Assembly: GCA_964434165.1 (NCBI GenBank)
Contig: CAYSUS010000080.1
Coordinates: 1-33,799, forward strand
Length of the DNA stretch: 33,799 bases
Direction of reading: 5' to 3'
Source: CAYSUS01 sp964434165
Lineage (GTDB): Bacteria > Planctomycetota > Planctomycetia > Pirellulales > Thermoguttaceae
Positions 31,482-33,799 of the stretch are shown here, one piece after another (positions within the stretch are counted from its first letter, which is position 1; each line of letters starts with the position of its first letter). The position numbers and the translations under genes were made by a program. The notes beneath the pieces were generated by a model. It searched no databases and was not told the DNA's origin. It was given only the letters and a program-made list of their open reading frames with translations.

Positions 31482-32027
31482 ATGTCCGACGCCCTCGACA
31501 CGCAGACCAGTGCGATCCTGGGAGAGAGGCCCCCGGAGAAGATCGCCCCGTCTGACGCCAGGGGGTACTCGCTCGTGCTGCTCCGCGCGGGCCCCGATGA
31601 GGACCGGGCCGCCGAGGCGGTTGCCCGGCTTCGAGCCGGCGGGGACCCCGCGGCCCTGCGCGAGCGTCCCTACGCAATCCAGCAGGGTCTTCCGCTGGAA
31701 GACGCGATGGCGGGGCAGATGTGGCTTGCGTGCGGCGATTGTGCGGCGGCGTTCGTGTCCGACGAGGTCGCGTCGGAGGCCGATCCGGTGTACCTCGCAC
31801 AGTTGTAGTCGCAGGTAATCCAAAGCCCGGAGTTCGAGCCCGTTGCCGTGGAGCTGATCTTCGTGCCGTCGGACGAGGACGGCCTTCAATTCCTGCGGCA
31901 GTTCACGGGCGCGTCGGTCGCCGGCACGCTGCCCCGGCGAATGACGGGGATGCGGAAGAAGGCCCGACTGATGGTCTCTCGGGCCGAGCGCACCGGGGCC
32001 GTGCTTCGCGTGATCGACGGGGTGTGA
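31482..32027 (+). CDS. Hypothetical protein interrupted by one in-frame TAG
   Basis: From ATG 31482 (GAGGTG upstream) the frame reads 108 codons to TAG at 31806-31808, then stays open for 72 more codons to TGA at 32025-32027. The second part looks coding: S-Q-V-I-Q-S-P-E-F-E-P-V-A-V-E-L-I-F-V-P directly after the stop, then a basic segment RRMTGMRKKARLMVSRAER. The simplest reading is one protein of ~180 residues with a GAG-to-TAG change or a recoded amber codon; an annotator may list only 31482-31808. No family recognised; the N-terminal part has a two-Cys segment (W-L-A-C-G-D-C, ~84-90). Confidence 0.65.
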
Positions 32028-32137
32028 AAGCAAGGAGTTGTTAGCAGTTTCGCACCTGGGTCGCAAGCGGGTCGCGTGACGCAAGTACGTCTTGCCGAAA
32101 GCGCCGCTGTGAGCAGCGCGTCGGGAAGACGGTGCCC

Positions 32138-32174
32138 GTCCCCCTGCTTGCCCTGGATTCGGCGAGAGGGGGAC
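32138..32174. other. GC hairpin between two convergent genes
   Basis: GTCCCCCT (32138-32145) and AGGGGGAC (32167-32174) form a perfect 8-bp stem with a 21-nt loop in the 253-nt gap between convergent genes. There is no T tract, so a terminator role is uncertain. Confidence 0.4.
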
Positions 32175-32280
32175 AGGAAACGTTCTCCCGGATGCGAGAA
32201 CCGCGCCTTCGCGCCGACGGCGCGCATTGCAGTAGGAAACGGCGGCAGCAGGGCCCGAGGAGAACGGTTCCAGCCCCCGG

Positions 32281-33799
32281 CTAGCGCCCGCGGCGCTTGG
32301 CCGTCTTGCGATGGGGTCGGTAGCCGCCGGACGACGCTTTGCCCTCGGAGGACGAACGCTCGCGGCGCGTCTTCGCCTTCCCGCGTACGGCTCCTTTCGG
32401 CGGCCGCGCGGGAATCAGGCACCGGGTGCCCTCGCCGATGAGGTCTTCGCGCCCCACCTTCTCGAGGGCCTCGCGCACGTCGAAGTAGTTCTCCGGCACC
32501 CAGTACTGGAGCAATGCCCGCTGCAATCGCCGCTCCCGCGCGCCGCGCGCGACATAGACCTGCTTGCCGGTCATGGGGTCGATGCCCGCGTGGTACATGC
32601 AGGCGGCGATGTCGAACGGGCTGGGGATGAAGTCCTGGACCTGCTCGGGCCGCGCGCCCGTGCGGTGCAAGTAGCAGGCCAGGTCGATCATCGCGCGCAG
32701 GTCGCTGCCCGGGTGGCTGGCGATGTAGTACGGCACAAGGTACTGGTTCTTGCCCGCCCGGCGCGACGACTCGCGGAACCGCTGGGCAAAGGCGTCGAAT
32801 TCCGCCACGGCCGGCTTCTTCATCAGCTCGAGCACTTCGGGGTCGGTGTGCTCGGGGGCGACCTTCAGGTGTCCGCCCACGTGGTGGCGGACCAATTCGT
32901 CGATATACTCCGGGCTGCGGCGGGCCAGGTCCATGCGGATGCCCGAGGCCACGAAGGCCATCTTCACGCCCTCCTCATCGCGGACCGAGCGCATCAAGTC
33001 GATCAGCGGGCCGTGGTCCGTGTCCAGCAGCTTGCAGATCTTGGGGTGGACGCAGCTCAGGCGGCGGCACGTCGCGCGGACCTCCGGGCGCGAGCAGTTC
33101 ATGCGGTACATGTTGGCCGTGGGGCCGCCGATGTCGCTGATCACGCCCGAGAACCGCGGGTTGTCGCGCATGCGGCGAATCTCGGCCAGGACCGACGCGC
33201 GGCTGCGGCCCTGGATGATGCGTCCCTCGTGCGCGGTGATCGAGCAGAAGGTGCAGCCCCCGTGGCAGCCCCGCATGATCTGGATCGAGTCCTTGATCAC
33301 CTGAAACGCGGGGATCGGCTCCTCGCCGTAACTCGGATGCGGCCGGCGTCGGTACGGCAGGCCGTAAACGTAGTCCATCTCGGCCTCGCTCATCGGCAGC
33401 GGCGGCGGATTGACCACGATGGCCTCGCGACCGTGGTACTGAACCAGTCGGCGGGCGTTGAACGGGTTGGTCTCCAGGTGGGCCGCTCGGGTCATTCGGG
33501 CAAACGCCCGCTTGTCGGCCACGACCTCTTCGTAGGTGGGAAGAACGACGGGCGGGGCGTCGGCGGCAGGCAGCGTCGACGGGTCTTCACTGGCAGCCAG
33601 CGGCGGTGCCTCGCGGAGTGTCAGGTCGGGCACCTCCTCGCTGGCCCCCAGGCGATAGGCCACGCCTCGGAGGTCGCGGAGATCGCGCGCCGTCTCGCCG
33701 GCGGCCAGGCGGCGCACGATGTGGAGCAGCACGCGCTCGCCCATGCCGAACACGAGCAGGTCCGGCTTGGCATCGAGGAGGATCGAGCGGCGGACCTTG
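32281..33799 (-). CDS. YgiQ family radical SAM protein (UPF0313), N terminus beyond window
   Basis: At least 505 residues, open to the right edge, where K-V-R-R-S-I-L-L-D-A-K-P-D-L-L-V-F-G-M-G-E matches the N-terminal cobalamin-like/Rossmann region of YgiQ. The radical SAM 4Fe-4S motif is C-H-G-G-C-T-F-C (C-x3-C-x2-C, about 170 residues after G-M-G-E). Downstream SDIGGPTANMY, A-P-E-H-T (~320) and YYIASHPG are typical of the family. The product is conserved across bacteria but its reaction is unknown. The C terminus is a ~50-residue Lys/Arg-rich tail that could bind nucleic acid. It converges on the amber-interrupted gene. Confidence 0.93.
   Translation of the reverse strand, partial: KVRRSILLDAKPDLLVFGMGERVLLHIVRRLAAGETARDLRDLRGVAYRLGASEEVPDLTLREAPPLAASEDPSTLPAADAPPVVLPTYEEVVADKRAFARMTRAAHLETNPFNARRLVQYHGREAIVVNPPPLPMSEAEMDYVYGLPYRRRPHPSYGEEPIPAFQVIKDSIQIMRGCHGGCTFCSITAHEGRIIQGRSRASVLAEIRRMRDNPRFSGVISDIGGPTANMYRMNCSRPEVRATCRRLSCVHPKICKLLDTDHGPLIDLMRSVRDEEGVKMAFVASGIRMDLARRSPEYIDELVRHHVGGHLKVAPEHTDPEVLELMKKPAVAEFDAFAQRFRESSRRAGKNQYLVPYYIASHPGSDLRAMIDLACYLHRTGARPEQVQDFIPSPFDIAACMYHAGIDPMTGKQVYVARGARERRLQRALLQYWVPENYFDVREALEKVGREDLIGEGTRCLIPARPPKGAVRGKAKTRRERSSSEGKASSGGYRPHRKTAKRRGR

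Noticed and set aside
1..33799. CRISPR arrays, integrases, transposases or phage genes
   Set aside because: No regular short repeats with spacers and no such protein motifs were seen, despite the tRNA array and dispersed repeat.

Overview
The window is about 34 kb of GC-rich bacterial DNA, most likely from a member of the Planctomycetota. The clues are a decayed protein carrying the planctomycete-type DPYHKWL domain joined to a Ser/Thr kinase lobe, a double zinc-ribbon plus single-TM protein, a twin-arginine Gfo/Idh/MocA oxidoreductase, a ThuA-domain protein, and long secreted proteins without close known families. Gene density and the mix of housekeeping and hypothetical genes look chromosomal; I see no integrase, transposase, phage structural gene or CRISPR array.

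Region 1 (1-2040, minus strand) is the most unusual part: a dense tRNA array of about 20 tRNA or tRNA-like genes, reading from tRNA-Phe at 2040 leftwards and running off the left edge with a tRNA-Met. Nearly every member has a different anticodon. Many are structurally odd: C33 instead of U33 in four, paired A18/G55 changes in two, C8 or C54 in others, and three ~95-nt members whose anticodon arm I cannot resolve. Sixteen of nineteen visible 3' ends have no CCA; instead the discriminator is followed by C-T. A strong intrinsic terminator on the same strand sits just upstream of the first tRNA.

Region 2 (2100-12216) holds a CDGSH iron-sulfur protein, a TIM-barrel sugar isomerase-like protein divergent from a large secreted protein, a Nif3-family protein, a GT2 glycosyltransferase overlapping by 4 nt with a protein resembling BshC, a GNAT acetyltransferase and a small secreted protein. 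Region 3 (12227-19355, minus) holds a DUF502 membrane protein, a large MscS/MscK-type channel, a 1.3-kb gene-poor gap, a TM-anchored hypothetical protein and a ThuA protein.

Region 4 (19577-25657) contains a histidine phosphatase, a TM-anchored hypothetical protein, a pseudogene (DPYHKWL domain plus kinase lobe) cut off exactly where a dispersed ~110-bp repeat begins, a half-length glycosyltransferase and a hybrid sensor kinase. That repeat occurs three times in the window (2425, 20204, 22015). Region 5 (25974-33799) has a zinc-ribbon protein split by a frameshift, a soluble SecD-P1-like lipoprotein in a likely operon with a Gfo/Idh/MocA oxidoreductase, a FliL-like membrane protein, a small gene interrupted by one in-frame TAG, and a YgiQ-family radical SAM protein running off the right edge.

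All calls were made by eye from the sequence. tRNA cloverleafs were folded by hand, so arms with several mismatches are tentative.
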